From Kitasatospora purpeofusca (GTDB lineage: Bacteria > Actinomycetota > Actinomycetes > Streptomycetales > Streptomycetaceae): a stretch of 64,000 bases of DNA. Location: assembly GCF_000718025.1 (NCBI RefSeq), contig NZ_JODS01000044.1, positions 7,206 to 71,205 of the forward strand. Direction: 5' to 3'. Numbering within the stretch: the first letter of the stretch is position 1; each line of letters starts with the position of its first letter. Both the position numbers and the translations under genes were made by a program. The notes beneath the pieces were generated by a model. That model ran no database searches, had not been told where the DNA came from, and saw only the letters and a list, made by a program, of their open reading frames with translations. Of this stretch, positions 9,002-19,499 are shown piece after piece.

Positions 9002-9882
9002 GGTGCCTCCAGCAGGGTGCGAATGCCGTCGGCGACGCCGCATACCTGCAGGCGGTGGGGGGCCAGGAAGCTGTCCAGCCGGTTGCTGGTCAGGCAGGTG
9101 TTGGTGGGGCGGCTGGCGTACCTGCCGACGGCTTTGGGTACCTGGAGGACGAGCGAGCGGGGGGCGCCGAGACTGTCGGCGATGGCCTGGGCCCAGGCGG
9201 CCCGGGAGATCCTGTCCGGGCCGCCGAGGTGGAGCAGCGGGGGTGCTCCACCGACCAGCACTGCGGCGGTCACGGCGGCGACGTCCTGGACCAGCACGGG
9301 TGTGGTCCACTGGTCGTGCGGGGCCTCCACCGGTCTGCCGCGGCGCAGGTTGTGGGCGCAGGCGGAGAAGAAGTTGAGCCACTTCCCGCTCCCGGCCGGC
9401 TCCCAGCCGTAGACCAGGCTGACCCGCAGCACCGTGTTGCCGGGCACTGCTGCGAGGATGCGCTCGGCCGCCAGTTTGGCGCGGCCGTAGGCGTTGGCGG
9501 GGTTCGTGGGCGTCTTCTCGTCGTTGGCGGGCGAGTCGCCGTGGAAGACGTTGTCGGTGGAGATCAGCACGGTTCGGCAGCCGGGTGCGGCGGCGGTGAG
9601 GTTGGCGGCGGCCGCGGTGTGCAGTTCGGCGGCTCGTTGCGGGTTCGCCTCGCACCAGGTCACGTCGGAGGGGCCGTGCACGAGCACGATGCGGTCGGGG
9701 AGGACCTGGTCGACGACTCGTGCGCAGGACGTGGCGTCGGCCGCGTCCAGGGCGACCCAGGGGGCGGGTGGGGCGGTGAGCGGGTGGCGGGAGGCGAGGA
9801 CTGGACTGTCTCCTGCGGCGGCCAGGCGGGTGGCCACGGCGCGTCCGACGAAGCCGCTGCCGACGATCAGGGTGCGGGTCAT
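8998..9882 (-). CDS. RmlD-like NAD(P)-dependent sugar reductase (SDR)
   Basis: This 294-residue extended-type short-chain dehydrogenase begins with TLIVGSGFVGRAVATRL, the Rossmann glycine motif. It contains the YGRAK catalytic Tyr-Lys pair, with a Ser/Thr at VLISTDNVFHG, and the substrate-binding WTTPVLVQDVAA segment found in dTDP-4-dehydrorhamnose reductases. The ATG at 9882 overlaps the ROK kinase stop. RmlD-type enzymes reduce a keto group on a nucleotide-bound sugar. In this operon it may reduce a keto-cyclitol or NDP-keto-sugar before or after coupling; no RmlA/B/C set accompanies it, so a standard rhamnose pathway is unlikely. Confidence 0.87.
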   Translation of the reverse strand: MTRTLIVGSGFVGRAVATRLAAAGDSPVLASRHPLTAPPAPWVALDAADATSCARVVDQVLPDRIVLVHGPSDVTWCEANPQRAAELHTAAAANLTAAAPGCRTVLISTDNVFHGDSPANDEKTPTNPANAYGRAKLAAERILAAVPGNTVLRVSLVYGWEPAGSGKWLNFFSACAHNLRRGRPVEAPHDQWTTPVLVQDVAAVTAAVLVGGAPPLLHLGGPDRISRAAWAQAIADSLGAPRSLVLQVPKAVGRYASRPTNTCLTSNRLDSFLAPHRLQVCGVADGIRTLLEAP

Positions 9883-10907
9883 CGCAGGCTCACGATCTGC
9901 CTGGCCATGCTGCGGGCGGTCAGGAGCCGGCCTGCGCCGATCAGTCCGTGGTCGTCGTCGGGCTCGCCGAGGACGACCATCCGGCGTGTGTCCTCGGCGC
10001 TCAGACCGAAACAGCCGAGGCGTTGCAGTTCCTCGGTGAGCAGTTCGGCGAACCGGGGGCCGACGGCCAGCGCGAAGCCGCCCATGATGACGTAGCGGCG
10101 CACACCGATCGAGGTGAAGACCGCGTTGATCGCGGAGGCGAGGTGGGCGAGGCCACCGCGCAGCACCTCGGTGGCGAATCCGTCTCCGGCGCGGACGGCG
10201 GCGACCAGGGCCCGGTTGTCGAGTTGCTCGGGGTCGGGTGCGGAATGTGCGAGGAGGGAGCGCGCGTAGTCGGCCGGGGCGGCGAGGGCCGCGCGGCGGG
10301 CGGCGGCCTGCATGCCGCGGCCGGAGGCGACGGCGCCGAGGTGGCCTCGGCCGCCGCAGTCACAGCGTGGTGCCTGCGGGGAGGGGTCGCAGGTCCAGTG
10401 GCCGAGTTCGCCGCCGTGGCCGTCGGCGTCGAGCAGGACCTCTCCGGCTCGGTAGACCTTGCTTCCGATTCCGGAGCTCACCGTGATCAGGCAGAACGGC
10501 TGCGTGCCCTCGGTGGCGGCGTAGCGCCAGACGGCGGCTGTCAGGTCGTTGACCACGACGACCGGCAGGCCGAGTCGCTCTTCCAGGAGCAGGCGCAGTG
10601 GCAGCGGTTCGCCGCGACGGCCCCAGATGGTGGGCGCGGCCATGACCCGGCCGTCGGCCGTGACCGGGCCGGCGAAGGCCAGGGCGAGCGCGGTGCTGTC
10701 GTGGCGCTGCACCGCCCGTGCGGCCAGTGCGGCCAGTTGCTCGACCACCCGGTTCTGCAGGTCGGCCACCGGTGCGCCGGGGTAGCGGTCCATGCCTTCG
10801 GTGGGGGTGCGGTGGATGTCGGTGACGGCTCCGGTGTCGGTGCCGTAGCGGGCGATCCGCAGGGTGGTGCCGCCGATGTCGGCGACGGTGAAGACCTGCT
10901 CAGACAC
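9879..10907 (-). CDS. ROK-family sugar/cyclitol kinase
   Basis: This 342-residue ROK protein has the ATP-binding FTVADIGGTTLRIARY at its start, LALAFAGPV, VVVVNDLTAAVW with the catalytic Asp, the VSSGIGSKVY phosphate loop, DGHGGELGHW and a zinc-binding-type CDCGGRGHLGAVASG (one of the usual Cys positions is His). GTG at 10907 sits behind GGAGGGG. It overlaps the nucleotidyltransferase gene by eight bases. AcbM (acarbose) and ValC (validamycin) are ROK-type kinases that phosphorylate valiolone-derived cyclitols. That precedent plus the neighbouring cyclase makes a C7-cyclitol kinase likely; a plain glucokinase is the alternative. Confidence 0.9.
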   Translation of the reverse strand: MSEQVFTVADIGGTTLRIARYGTDTGAVTDIHRTPTEGMDRYPGAPVADLQNRVVEQLAALAARAVQRHDSTALALAFAGPVTADGRVMAAPTIWGRRGEPLPLRLLLEERLGLPVVVVNDLTAAVWRYAATEGTQPFCLITVSSGIGSKVYRAGEVLLDADGHGGELGHWTCDPSPQAPRCDCGGRGHLGAVASGRGMQAAARRAALAAPADYARSLLAHSAPDPEQLDNRALVAAVRAGDGFATEVLRGGLAHLASAINAVFTSIGVRRYVIMGGFALAVGPRFAELLTEELQRLGCFGLSAEDTRRMVVLGEPDDDHGLIGAGRLLTARSMARQIVSLR

Positions 10908-12000
10908 TGACCCCTCCGCTCGCGTAGTCCAGCTGCTGCACGAAGCCGTCCTCCAGGACGATCGCCGAGTCGATCTCGATGCCGGCGGGGACGCTCGCGC
11001 CGGGCAGCAGGACGCTGCGGCGCACCACCGCTTCGGCGCCGATCCGCACACCCGGGAAGGCGACGCTCCGCTCGATGAGGCCGTCGTTGACCAGGTCGGC
11101 GGGAACCACGCTGTCCTGGATGCCGGGTGCTTCGGTGACCAGGCCGCGTGCGAGGGTCGGCCGCACCGTGCGTGGCAGCCGCTCCACGGGCAGAGCCGGG
11201 TTGCGCTGCACCATGGCGAGGTGTGCCAGGTGGTAGCGCTCCAGGGTGCCGATGTCCTCCCAGTGGCCGGGGACCTCGTATCCGAGGATGCGTTCGCCGC
11301 CGGTGAGCATGGCGGGGATGACGTCGCGGCTGATGTCGTGCTGCCAGCCGGTGCCGTCCAGGTTCTCCAGGTAGCGGTGCAGCACGCCTGCGTCGAAGAC
11401 GCAGAACGCGGCGAAGACCAGGTCGCTGGTCGGCTCGGCGGGCTTCTCCGCGAATGTGGTCAGTTGCCCGGTCGCGTCGAACTCGACCATGCCGAAGAGG
11501 TGAACGAAGCGGCGTTCGATCCTTTGGTAGGCGACGGTCAGGGCCGCGCGGGTGCGGCGGTGCTGCTCGATCAGCGGGCGGTAGTCGAAGCGGTAGACGT
11601 GGTCCGCGTGCAGAACCAGGACCTCGGAGGTGTCGGGGCCGAAGACGTAGGGGGCCTTGCGGATCAGCGCGTCGGCGGTGCCGCGTTCCGGCGGCCCGGC
11701 GGGGCGCAGGAGTTCGCGCGTGTCGCCGTCGCGGTAGGCCCTGTCGTAGGGGCCGAAGTGCACACGGAATCCGCGGCGCCACCATGTCCGGTGCAGATCG
11801 TCCATCAGCTGCTTCTCCTCGAACTGCGAGAGCAGCAGCACCTCGCCGAGCCCGGAGGCTGCGGCGTTGGACAACGAGAAGTCGACGAGGCGGCAGGAGC
11901 CGCCGAAGGGCACCAGTGGCTTCAGCCTGCCGTGGCCGAGCCGACCCATCCTGCGTCCCTCGCCGCCGGCCAGCAGGACGGCCCGCACTGTCTCAGCCAT
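10900..12000 (-). CDS. GlgC-like nucleotidyltransferase (NDP-sugar/cyclitol pyrophosphorylase)
   Basis: This 366-residue protein resembles glucose-1-phosphate adenylyltransferase. It has VLLAGGEGRRMGRL with the nucleotide-binding loop, KPLVPFGGSCRLVDFSLSNA, VLVLHADHVYRFDY with the metal-binding Asp, VEFDATGQLTTFAEKP and GYEVPGHWEDIGTLERYHLAH. A short left-handed beta-helix lies at the C-terminus (SVAFPGVRIGAEAVVRRSVLLPG). It overlaps the glycosyltransferase B stop by eight bases. ValB and AcbR are GlgC-like enzymes that activate cyclitol-1-phosphate or glucose-1-phosphate as NDP derivatives. Its place between the cyclitol kinase and the glycosyltransferase supports the same role here. Confidence 0.9.
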   Translation of the reverse strand: MAETVRAVLLAGGEGRRMGRLGHGRLKPLVPFGGSCRLVDFSLSNAAASGLGEVLLLSQFEEKQLMDDLHRTWWRRGFRVHFGPYDRAYRDGDTRELLRPAGPPERGTADALIRKAPYVFGPDTSEVLVLHADHVYRFDYRPLIEQHRRTRAALTVAYQRIERRFVHLFGMVEFDATGQLTTFAEKPAEPTSDLVFAAFCVFDAGVLHRYLENLDGTGWQHDISRDVIPAMLTGGERILGYEVPGHWEDIGTLERYHLAHLAMVQRNPALPVERLPRTVRPTLARGLVTEAPGIQDSVVPADLVNDGLIERSVAFPGVRIGAEAVVRRSVLLPGASVPAGIEIDSAIVLEDGFVQQLDYASGGVSV

Positions 12001-14095
12001 GACGGATCACGTCCCAGGTGGCGCGGCCGCTCGTGAGGGTGAGCAGGAGGTGCAGGTCCTGGCCGTCGTCCGGAATCCGGCCGGTGAAACCGTCCTCGAT
12101 GCGTTGGAGCTGCTGCACCGTCACCTGCCGTCGGCCGGGGCCGGCCGGCCCGAACCGGACCAGCTCGACGCGCTCCGCGTGCGGGAGGCGGTAGACGATC
12201 CGGCCGTTCTCGACGGTGCAGCGTCCGTCGAGGCGGGCGCGCAGCTGCGGGTCGCTGCCGGCGGTCTGCTCGCAGCGGGCGAAGTCGGCGCGGTCCCAGG
12301 CCGTTTCGAACAGGGTCCGGGTGGTGTCCGGGGTCGGTTCTATGCAGCGCCGGTGGGCCGCGGCGTCGCCGAGTCGGGCGGCAGCCTCGGTCACCGCGGT
12401 GCGGTGGCTCTCGTAGGCTTCGTCCGGCAGCAGGTCGAACCAGCCATGCCGGAGCACCAGTTCCACGTCCAGCTGCGGACGGTGTCCCTCCCAAATCGGG
12501 GTGAACGCGGCGAGGTGCAGGTCCGCGACACGCTCCCAGGTGAACTGCCGGGCGTTGGCGATCGCGTTGGCCCGCAGGCGCCGGTACTCCCCCGGCTGCT
12601 CCCGCAGCAGCGCGGCGGCCAGGTGGATGCAGCGGGCGAGGGCGTCGGCGAGCAGCGGGTCGTCCTCGGTGAAGGAGCGGTTGACGGCGAAGCCGGTGGC
12701 CCGCTCCGCGCCGGGTCCGGTCAGCGGGTCGGCGATGTGGCCGAAGTGGGCCATGCCCAGTTGGGCGGTGGCGATCGGCACGGCTCCCGCGGCCATCGCC
12801 TCGCCCTGGGCGATCAGGAAGGTGTCCATCTCGAACTTGGACGGGAAGAGGCAGAAGTCCGAGGACACCGCGTACTCGACGATCCGGCGCTCGTCGACCC
12901 GCTGCCATTCCAGGTGGATCCGGCCCTTGTGCCGTTCGACGACGTCGTGGACGTAGGGATCCTCGATTCCCGCGTCGCTGATGCAGCGCAGTACGAAGTT
13001 GGCGGCCAGGCCCTCGTTCAGCACCCGGTCGACGGCGCGGAAGAGTTCGACCTGTCCCTTGTGGTTCACCGCCCAACGCGCGTTGTGGAAGAAGGTCGGC
13101 AGAGCTGGGTCCAGGCCGAGCCCGCCGAGTACGGCGGTCCGGTCGACCGCGGGCAGTTCACCGGTGGTCCAGGTGTCGCCGACGGCGCAGCCACCGACGA
13201 AGCTCTTGTGGGCGTTTCGGCGCACCGTGTCGTGGACCGGCAGCTGCGCGAAGACCTGCTCGAACGGGGTGTCGGCGAAGCCGGTGCAGAAGTCCCGGTG
13301 TCCGGGCGCGAGGAAGTCGATCAGGTCGGCGTTGTCGGCCACCAGGTCGTACACCCGCACGTGCTCGGGCCCGTACTCGTAGTGCAGGTGGGTGAGCTGC
13401 TGGTAGCTGCTCATGACGGCCGCGTGCTCGTCGAGCGGGGCGGTGTTGTCCGCGGGTGGCTCGACGCCGGCCTCGAGGAAGTCGAGCAGCCGGGTGACCT
13501 TGGGACCGTAGACGGCCTTGGTGATCGGCATGTTGCTCTGGACGGTGCCGACAACGAGCTTGGTCGGGTCGTGGCGGAACGCCGCGGGCATCAGGTAGCT
13601 GTAGTAGGGCTCGTGGGTGTGCAGGACGGCCCTGTCGTCGGCGAACCGCTGGCGGACGAATCGGATGCTGTCCACCTGGTAAGCCAGTGGTTTGAAGAAG
13701 ACCAGGTCGTGGCCCTTGCTCTGGTAGGGCGGGTAGAAGCGGTCGGGCAGTTCGTCGAGCAGCTGGTTGGACAGGAAGTAGAGGTCGACGCCTTCCAGGC
13801 GCACCAGGTGCGCGGTGGTGGTCAGCGGGATCCGTACCTCGGCGGGAAAGGTGTCGCCCCAGGTCTGCGGGTCGAGGACGAGGGGCAGCTCGTACTCGTC
13901 CCGGTAGTCGAGCGTCTGCACGTCGTGCAGCCGCCGCAGGTCCTCCAGGCGGCCGTGGGCGGGGGTGACGATGGAGACGCGGTGGCCCTTGTCGGCCAGT
14001 GCTTTGGAGAGGTTCCAGAGGTAGACAGAGGTGCCGCCCTGGATGAGGCGGTGGTCGAAGCCGCCGCACTCGAAGTAGGTCTCGATAATGTGCAT
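11993..14095 (-). CDS. Starch-synthase-like glycosyltransferase B
   Basis: The protein has 700 residues. The ATG at 14095 gives MHIIETYFECGGFDHRLIQGG, followed by VYLWNLSKALADKGHRVSIVTPAHG, a GT-B N-domain with a starch-synthase-type loop. Later come HNARWAVNHKGQVELFRAVD and LFPSKFEMDTFLIAQGEAM, the donor-site motif, then a beta-rich C-terminal extension. It is a clear paralogue of the enzyme at 6273-8432 over its full length. It is the second gene after the maltokinase-like gene, with five bases between. Two such paralogues in one operon suggest two successive coupling reactions, or one enzyme for the cyclitol and one for glucose. The substrate is not shown by sequence. Confidence 0.83.
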   Translation of the reverse strand: MHIIETYFECGGFDHRLIQGGTSVYLWNLSKALADKGHRVSIVTPAHGRLEDLRRLHDVQTLDYRDEYELPLVLDPQTWGDTFPAEVRIPLTTTAHLVRLEGVDLYFLSNQLLDELPDRFYPPYQSKGHDLVFFKPLAYQVDSIRFVRQRFADDRAVLHTHEPYYSYLMPAAFRHDPTKLVVGTVQSNMPITKAVYGPKVTRLLDFLEAGVEPPADNTAPLDEHAAVMSSYQQLTHLHYEYGPEHVRVYDLVADNADLIDFLAPGHRDFCTGFADTPFEQVFAQLPVHDTVRRNAHKSFVGGCAVGDTWTTGELPAVDRTAVLGGLGLDPALPTFFHNARWAVNHKGQVELFRAVDRVLNEGLAANFVLRCISDAGIEDPYVHDVVERHKGRIHLEWQRVDERRIVEYAVSSDFCLFPSKFEMDTFLIAQGEAMAAGAVPIATAQLGMAHFGHIADPLTGPGAERATGFAVNRSFTEDDPLLADALARCIHLAAALLREQPGEYRRLRANAIANARQFTWERVADLHLAAFTPIWEGHRPQLDVELVLRHGWFDLLPDEAYESHRTAVTEAAARLGDAAAHRRCIEPTPDTTRTLFETAWDRADFARCEQTAGSDPQLRARLDGRCTVENGRIVYRLPHAERVELVRFGPAGPGRRQVTVQQLQRIEDGFTGRIPDDGQDLHLLLTLTSGRATWDVIRHG

Positions 14096-14100
14096 GGGTG

Positions 14101-15567
14101 TCAGTCCTTCGCCCGGGTGCCCGGCAGGCCGGCGGCCTCCACGGCGTGCCGCAGGTTGATGGCCGCGTGGTAGGCGCGGTCGTGGGCGTACGCGTAGTCG
14201 AGTTCGTGGATGAGGCGGCGCAGTCGCAGGAGCCTCCAGGCCGGGTGGTCCGCCAGTGACCGGCCCTGGGTTATCAGAAGGTCGCCGGTGCGGGCCGCCC
14301 ACAGGCGGGCGGCGGCGGCGAGCCGCGTCAGTTCGGCGATGTGCCGGGGGGTCCAGCCGGGGGTGTCGGGGTCCGTGCCGGCGGCCAGCAGCAGTGCGGT
14401 GCGGCAGGTGTCGTCGGCTTCCATGCCGAGTGCGAGGGCCGCGTGGTCGGCGAGCTCGTCGGCGGTGAAGATTTCCAGGCCGCGTTGGAGGGCGGCGAGG
14501 TCCTGCCAGGGGGACTGCGCGGTGGCCGGGTCCGCCGGGTCGGTCTCCGGGGTGGACAGGTCGATGACGCACAGCTCCCAGCTGCCGTCCGGGCGCTCCC
14601 GGCGCAGCAGGTGGGACAGGTGCAGGTCGCCGTGGCAGGGGCCGGCGGGCCACGGCTGCGGACTCTGGGCGCGGACCCGTGCGAGCTCGCGGTCCAGACC
14701 GGCGACGGCGGTTCGGCGAACGGCGGCGGGAAAGCGGGCGTCTTCGAGGATCAGAGGGCGCAGGGCGTCGGTGCGCGCGGCGGTCTCGGTGAGGAAGTTG
14801 TCGACCGGGAACTGCGGGTGCGGACCCAGCTGTTCGGCGAGTTCGTGATGGAAGTCGCGCAGGAAGCGTCCGGTCTCGTGCAGGGGTGCGACCAGCGGTC
14901 GCTGGGAGTGGGTGACGGCGCTCTCGGGGTCGGCCCCGGTGTGGAGCAGCGGCCACATGGCTCGGATCCCGGCGCTCAGGGGGACGTTCAGTCCCTCGCC
15001 GTCGGCGTAGCGGTAGAGCACGCCGAGGGGTTCGCGTCGGCCGGTGGCGGTCTCCACGTACGTGTAGTCCCCGGCGGGCTGCTGGGTGCGGCCGCCGGCG
15101 GCCATCAGCCGCAGGAGTTCGGGCTCGCGGGTGCCGACGCCGATGCGCCGGTAGGTCTTGTGAGCGTGCGGGGTGCCGTCGAGGTCGAGCAGGGACAGCG
15201 CGTTGGAGGACCAGCCCGGGTCGAACGGCAGTTGACCGCGGTACTCGGCGGGGTCGCCGCGGAACTCGATGCGGTTGCCTCGCAGGGTGGGCAGGTCCAG
15301 TCCGGCGCGCAGGGCCCGGACGATCACCTGGTCGTACTCGGGTGTGCGGTCGGCGCCGCGGCCCGGGTCCTGTTCCATGACGGGCACGAACCAGCGGCCG
15401 GTGCTGTCACCGGCGGGGGCGACGATCAGCAGGCGGACGGTCTCCAGCGCGGCTTGGTCGACGAGCTGGAACTGTCCGGTCCGGCGGCCGGTCTCGTCGA
15501 TCCAGGGGGCCCGGCGAAGGAGTTCGACCGTGGCCTGGGGAAGGCTGCCGAGCAGCAGGGTGTCCAT
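14101..15567 (-). CDS. Maltokinase/aminoglycoside-phosphotransferase-like kinase
   Basis: This 488-residue protein matches maltokinase (Mak/Pep2) in length and layout. The N-terminus MDTLLLGSLPQATVELLRRA is maltokinase-like, HAHKTYRRI holds the ATP-site Lys, and CHGDLHLSHLL is the catalytic loop. The metal-binding DFEG motif is replaced by VIDLSTPE, so the usual second Glu is displaced. The ATG at 15567 was chosen because the upstream extension lies within the permease gene. Maltokinase makes maltose-1-phosphate. In this setting it may phosphorylate an oligosaccharide or pseudo-oligosaccharide, either as a biosynthetic step or as self-protection in the manner of acarbose 7-kinase (function analogy only). 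Confidence 0.78.
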   Translation of the reverse strand: MDTLLLGSLPQATVELLRRAPWIDETGRRTGQFQLVDQAALETVRLLIVAPAGDSTGRWFVPVMEQDPGRGADRTPEYDQVIVRALRAGLDLPTLRGNRIEFRGDPAEYRGQLPFDPGWSSNALSLLDLDGTPHAHKTYRRIGVGTREPELLRLMAAGGRTQQPAGDYTYVETATGRREPLGVLYRYADGEGLNVPLSAGIRAMWPLLHTGADPESAVTHSQRPLVAPLHETGRFLRDFHHELAEQLGPHPQFPVDNFLTETAARTDALRPLILEDARFPAAVRRTAVAGLDRELARVRAQSPQPWPAGPCHGDLHLSHLLRRERPDGSWELCVIDLSTPETDPADPATAQSPWQDLAALQRGLEIFTADELADHAALALGMEADDTCRTALLLAAGTDPDTPGWTPRHIAELTRLAAAARLWAARTGDLLITQGRSLADHPAWRLLRLRRLIHELDYAYAHDRAYHAAINLRHAVEAAGLPGTRAKD

Positions 15568-15569
15568 GT

Positions 15570-16376
15570 TCAGCTCCCGGTCATCTCGTAGCGGTCGACG
15601 CCCCGGTGCCACACCAGCAGGGCGAGCGCCACCAGTGCGGCGGTCACCACCGGCAGCCAGAGCAGCAGGTCCGTCCGACCGAAGAGCAGGTAGGACGCGG
15701 GGGCGTAGGCGGTGAAGGCGTAGGGCAGCAGCCAGGTGAGCAGCCACCGCAGGGACGGGTGGTACAGGTCGAGGGGGTAGCCGGAGAAGTCGCCGAGCTG
15801 GTTGGCCGCGTACAGGGCCGGGAAGCTGTTGGTGGTCCAGAAGGACAGGGCGGCGAACGCGGTCTTGATCGCGGCGAGGATCAGTGCGCCGCACAGGACC
15901 AGCAGCGGCAGGAGGAGCAGGTCGCCGATCCCCGGATCGAGGTCGAGTTGGTCTGCGGCGTACCAGGTGATGGCCGCTCCGGTGATCAGTTCGCCGAAGC
16001 CGTCGGGGTAGAGGAAGCGCTCGGACAGCAGGGCGAACAGCGGGTGGACCGGCCGGATCAGGTACCGGTAGAACTCGCCGGACTGCACCAGCCGCCGGGC
16101 CATGATCCACAGCTGGTCGGTGAACAGCCGGTCGACGCCTCGCGGCAGGAGGGAGAAGCCCAGGAGGAACAGCACTTGGTGGAAGTTCCATCCGGCGATC
16201 ACCGGGACCTGGCGGAAGACCATCCCGACCACGGCGAGCTGGCCTCCGACGCGCAGCAGCAGGCCGCCCGCGCCGAGCACGAAGTCCATCCGGTACTCGG
16301 TCAGGCGGTGCAGGCTGACAGCGCTCAGGTGCCATGCCAGTGCGGTGTAGCGGGCGACGGTGGCGATGGGTCTCAT
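15570..16376 (-). CDS. ABC-2-type exporter permease 2
   Basis: This 268-residue integral membrane protein has about six hydrophobic segments, for example MDFVLGAGGLLLRVGG, a segment near HQVLFLLGFSLL, LLLLPLLVLCGALIL and LLLWLPVVTAALVALALLVW. ABC-2 permeases of this type (the YfiH/DUF990 sort) act as heterodimers with the next gene. It overlaps the other permease by four bases (ATGA). Together with 16373-17188 and the ATPase at 17185-18201 it forms a complete exporter. The acarbose cluster contains the same arrangement (AcbW, AcbX, AcbY), which supports product export. Confidence 0.85.
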   Translation of the reverse strand: MRPIATVARYTALAWHLSAVSLHRLTEYRMDFVLGAGGLLLRVGGQLAVVGMVFRQVPVIAGWNFHQVLFLLGFSLLPRGVDRLFTDQLWIMARRLVQSGEFYRYLIRPVHPLFALLSERFLYPDGFGELITGAAITWYAADQLDLDPGIGDLLLLPLLVLCGALILAAIKTAFAALSFWTTNSFPALYAANQLGDFSGYPLDLYHPSLRWLLTWLLPYAFTAYAPASYLLFGRTDLLLWLPVVTAALVALALLVWHRGVDRYEMTGS

Positions 16377-17188
16377 CCGCCGAGCACCTCCACGCGGCGC
16401 ACGGCCTTGCGCCAGGCGAGAGCGGCCGCTGCGGCCAGGGCGGCGGCCCAGGCGGCCTGCACGATCAGGATCCCGGCGGCCTGCGCGGGCCCGGTGTAGT
16501 GACCGAGCAGCAGCCGCAGCGGGCCGTCGACCAGTCCCTGGAAGGGCATCACGTGCGCGACGGCGGCCAGCGGGCCCGGCATCAGGGCGATAGGGACCAC
16601 CTGGCCGGCGAAGAACGCGACCACGCTGTCCTTGACGATCCGCACGCCCCAGATGTTGGTGGTGACGAAGCCCGCCAGCCCGACCAGCAGGTTCACTCCG
16701 AACCCGATCACCAGCGACAGCGCCGCGGACGGCAGGAACAGGAGCAGGCCCGTCCAGGTCGGTGCGGCCAGGGGGAGGAGGAACGCGTAGAGCAGCAGCA
16801 CCGGCAGGCCGACGAGGGTGGCGTTGACCAGTGAGACGGGCAGGCCGGCGGCGAAGCGGGCCAGCGGATAGTTGACCGGGCGCAGAAGTGAGGTGGCGAT
16901 GTCGCCGCGTTGCACCTCGCCTGCGACCTCCTCGTCCACCCGGTTGGCCTGGGACAGTGCCAGCAGTTGCGCGAGGAGCACGTAGGTGGTGAGTTCCGGC
17001 AGGTCGTATCCGCCGGGCAGTCCGTCGCTGCGCCCCGCGTAGACGGCGCGCCAGAGGAAGACCTGCAGGCCGACGGCAGTGGTCGCGGTGACGGCGCCGA
17101 TCAGGAGGGTCGAGCGGTACTGCAGCATGCTCTGCAGACTGGCGGAGGCGAACGGGGCGTAGCGGCGCAGCGCGGTGGGCGTCGTCAT
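16373..17188 (-). CDS. ABC-2-type exporter permease 1
   Basis: This 271-residue membrane protein has hydrophobic segments around LIGAVTATTAVGLQVFLW, LPVSLVNATLVGLPVLLLYA, LLLFLPSAALSLVIGFGV and an Ala-rich C-terminal helix. The cytosolic VDEEVAGEVQRGDIATSLLRPVNYPL is characteristic of ABC-2 permeases that pair with nodulation- or antibiotic-type ATPases. The ATG at 17188 overlaps the ATPase stop. It is the partner permease of the next gene; the pair probably forms the export channel for the cluster product. Confidence 0.86.
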   Translation of the reverse strand: MTTPTALRRYAPFASASLQSMLQYRSTLLIGAVTATTAVGLQVFLWRAVYAGRSDGLPGGYDLPELTTYVLLAQLLALSQANRVDEEVAGEVQRGDIATSLLRPVNYPLARFAAGLPVSLVNATLVGLPVLLLYAFLLPLAAPTWTGLLLFLPSAALSLVIGFGVNLLVGLAGFVTTNIWGVRIVKDSVVAFFAGQVVPIALMPGPLAAVAHVMPFQGLVDGPLRLLLGHYTGPAQAAGILIVQAAWAAALAAAAALAWRKAVRRVEVLGG

Positions 17189-18197
17189 ACCGGCACCTCC
17201 CGGGGTTCGGCCCGGCGGGTGTAGATCCGGCGCAGGACCGTCTCGAGGTCGGGTTCCGGGGCGACGCAGTCGGTGAGGTCGAAGTGTTCGAGGAGGAAGG
17301 CCATCACCTGGCGGGCGGAGAGCCGGCCGGTGGGGTAGTCGACGATGATGCGCCGGCATTCGCTCTGCCGGGCGGTGACTCCGGGCAGCCGTGCCTCGAT
17401 CAGGGCGATCGCCTGGTGCGGGTCGGGCCCGTCCTGGTACTCGAAGACGACGGCGCGGGTGTCGGCCGCGCGCAGCAGCTCGTGCACGGTGCCCTGGTGC
17501 ACGACCGCGCCGTGGTTGACGACCAGGACCTGGTCGCAGATCGAGGTGATGTCGCCGATGTCGTGGCTGGTGAGCATGACGGTGGTGCCGAGCTGCGCGT
17601 TGACGCGGTTGACCAGTTCGCGGACGGCTTCCTTGAGGACGAGGTCGAGGCCGACGGTCGGCTCGTCCAGGAAGACCGCGGCGGGGTCGTGGAGCAGGCT
17701 CGCGGCGACTTCGGCGCGCATGCGCTGGCCGAGGCTCAGCTGTCTGACCGGGGTGGTGCCGAGGGCGTCGAGGTCGAGCAGTTCCTGGTAGAGCGCCATG
17801 TTCCGCCGGTAGACCGGGTCGGGGATGTCGTGGATGCGGCGCAGGATCCGGAAGGAGTCCGCCACGGGAAGGTCCCACCAGAGCTGGCTGCGCTGGCCGA
17901 AGACCACACCGATGTTGGCGGCGGTCCGGCGGCGGTCCCGGTAGGGTTCGAGTCCTGCGACGGTGCAACGGCCCGAGGTCGGGTTCATGACGCCGGTCAG
18001 CATCTTGACGGTGGTGGACTTGCCTGCGCCGTTGGCGCCGATGTAGGCCGCTCTGACACCGGGCAGGATCCTGAAGGACACGCCGGAGACGGCTCGCACG
18101 ATGTCGTGTTCGCGGCTGAAGAGGGTGCCGAGGCTGCCGATGAGGCCCGGCCTGCGCCGGTGGACCTTGAATTCCTTGACCAGATCTTCCGCGACGA

Positions 18198-18201
<4 letters not shown>
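17185..18201 (-). CDS. ABC transporter ATP-binding protein
   Basis: The ATPase has 338 residues. It has Walker A GANGAGKST, Q-loop region NIGVVFGQRSQLWW, signature LSLGQRMRAE, Walker B AVFLDEPTVGLD and the switch His in LTSHDIGD. The C-terminal 90 residues form the extra domain typical of ABC-2 exporter ATPases. GTG at 18201 overlaps the aminotransferase stop. It energises the two permeases downstream, and export of the pseudo-oligosaccharide product, with self-protection as a consequence, is the expected role. Confidence 0.93.
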
Positions 18202-19495
<1,294 letters not shown>

Positions 19496-19499
<4 letters not shown>

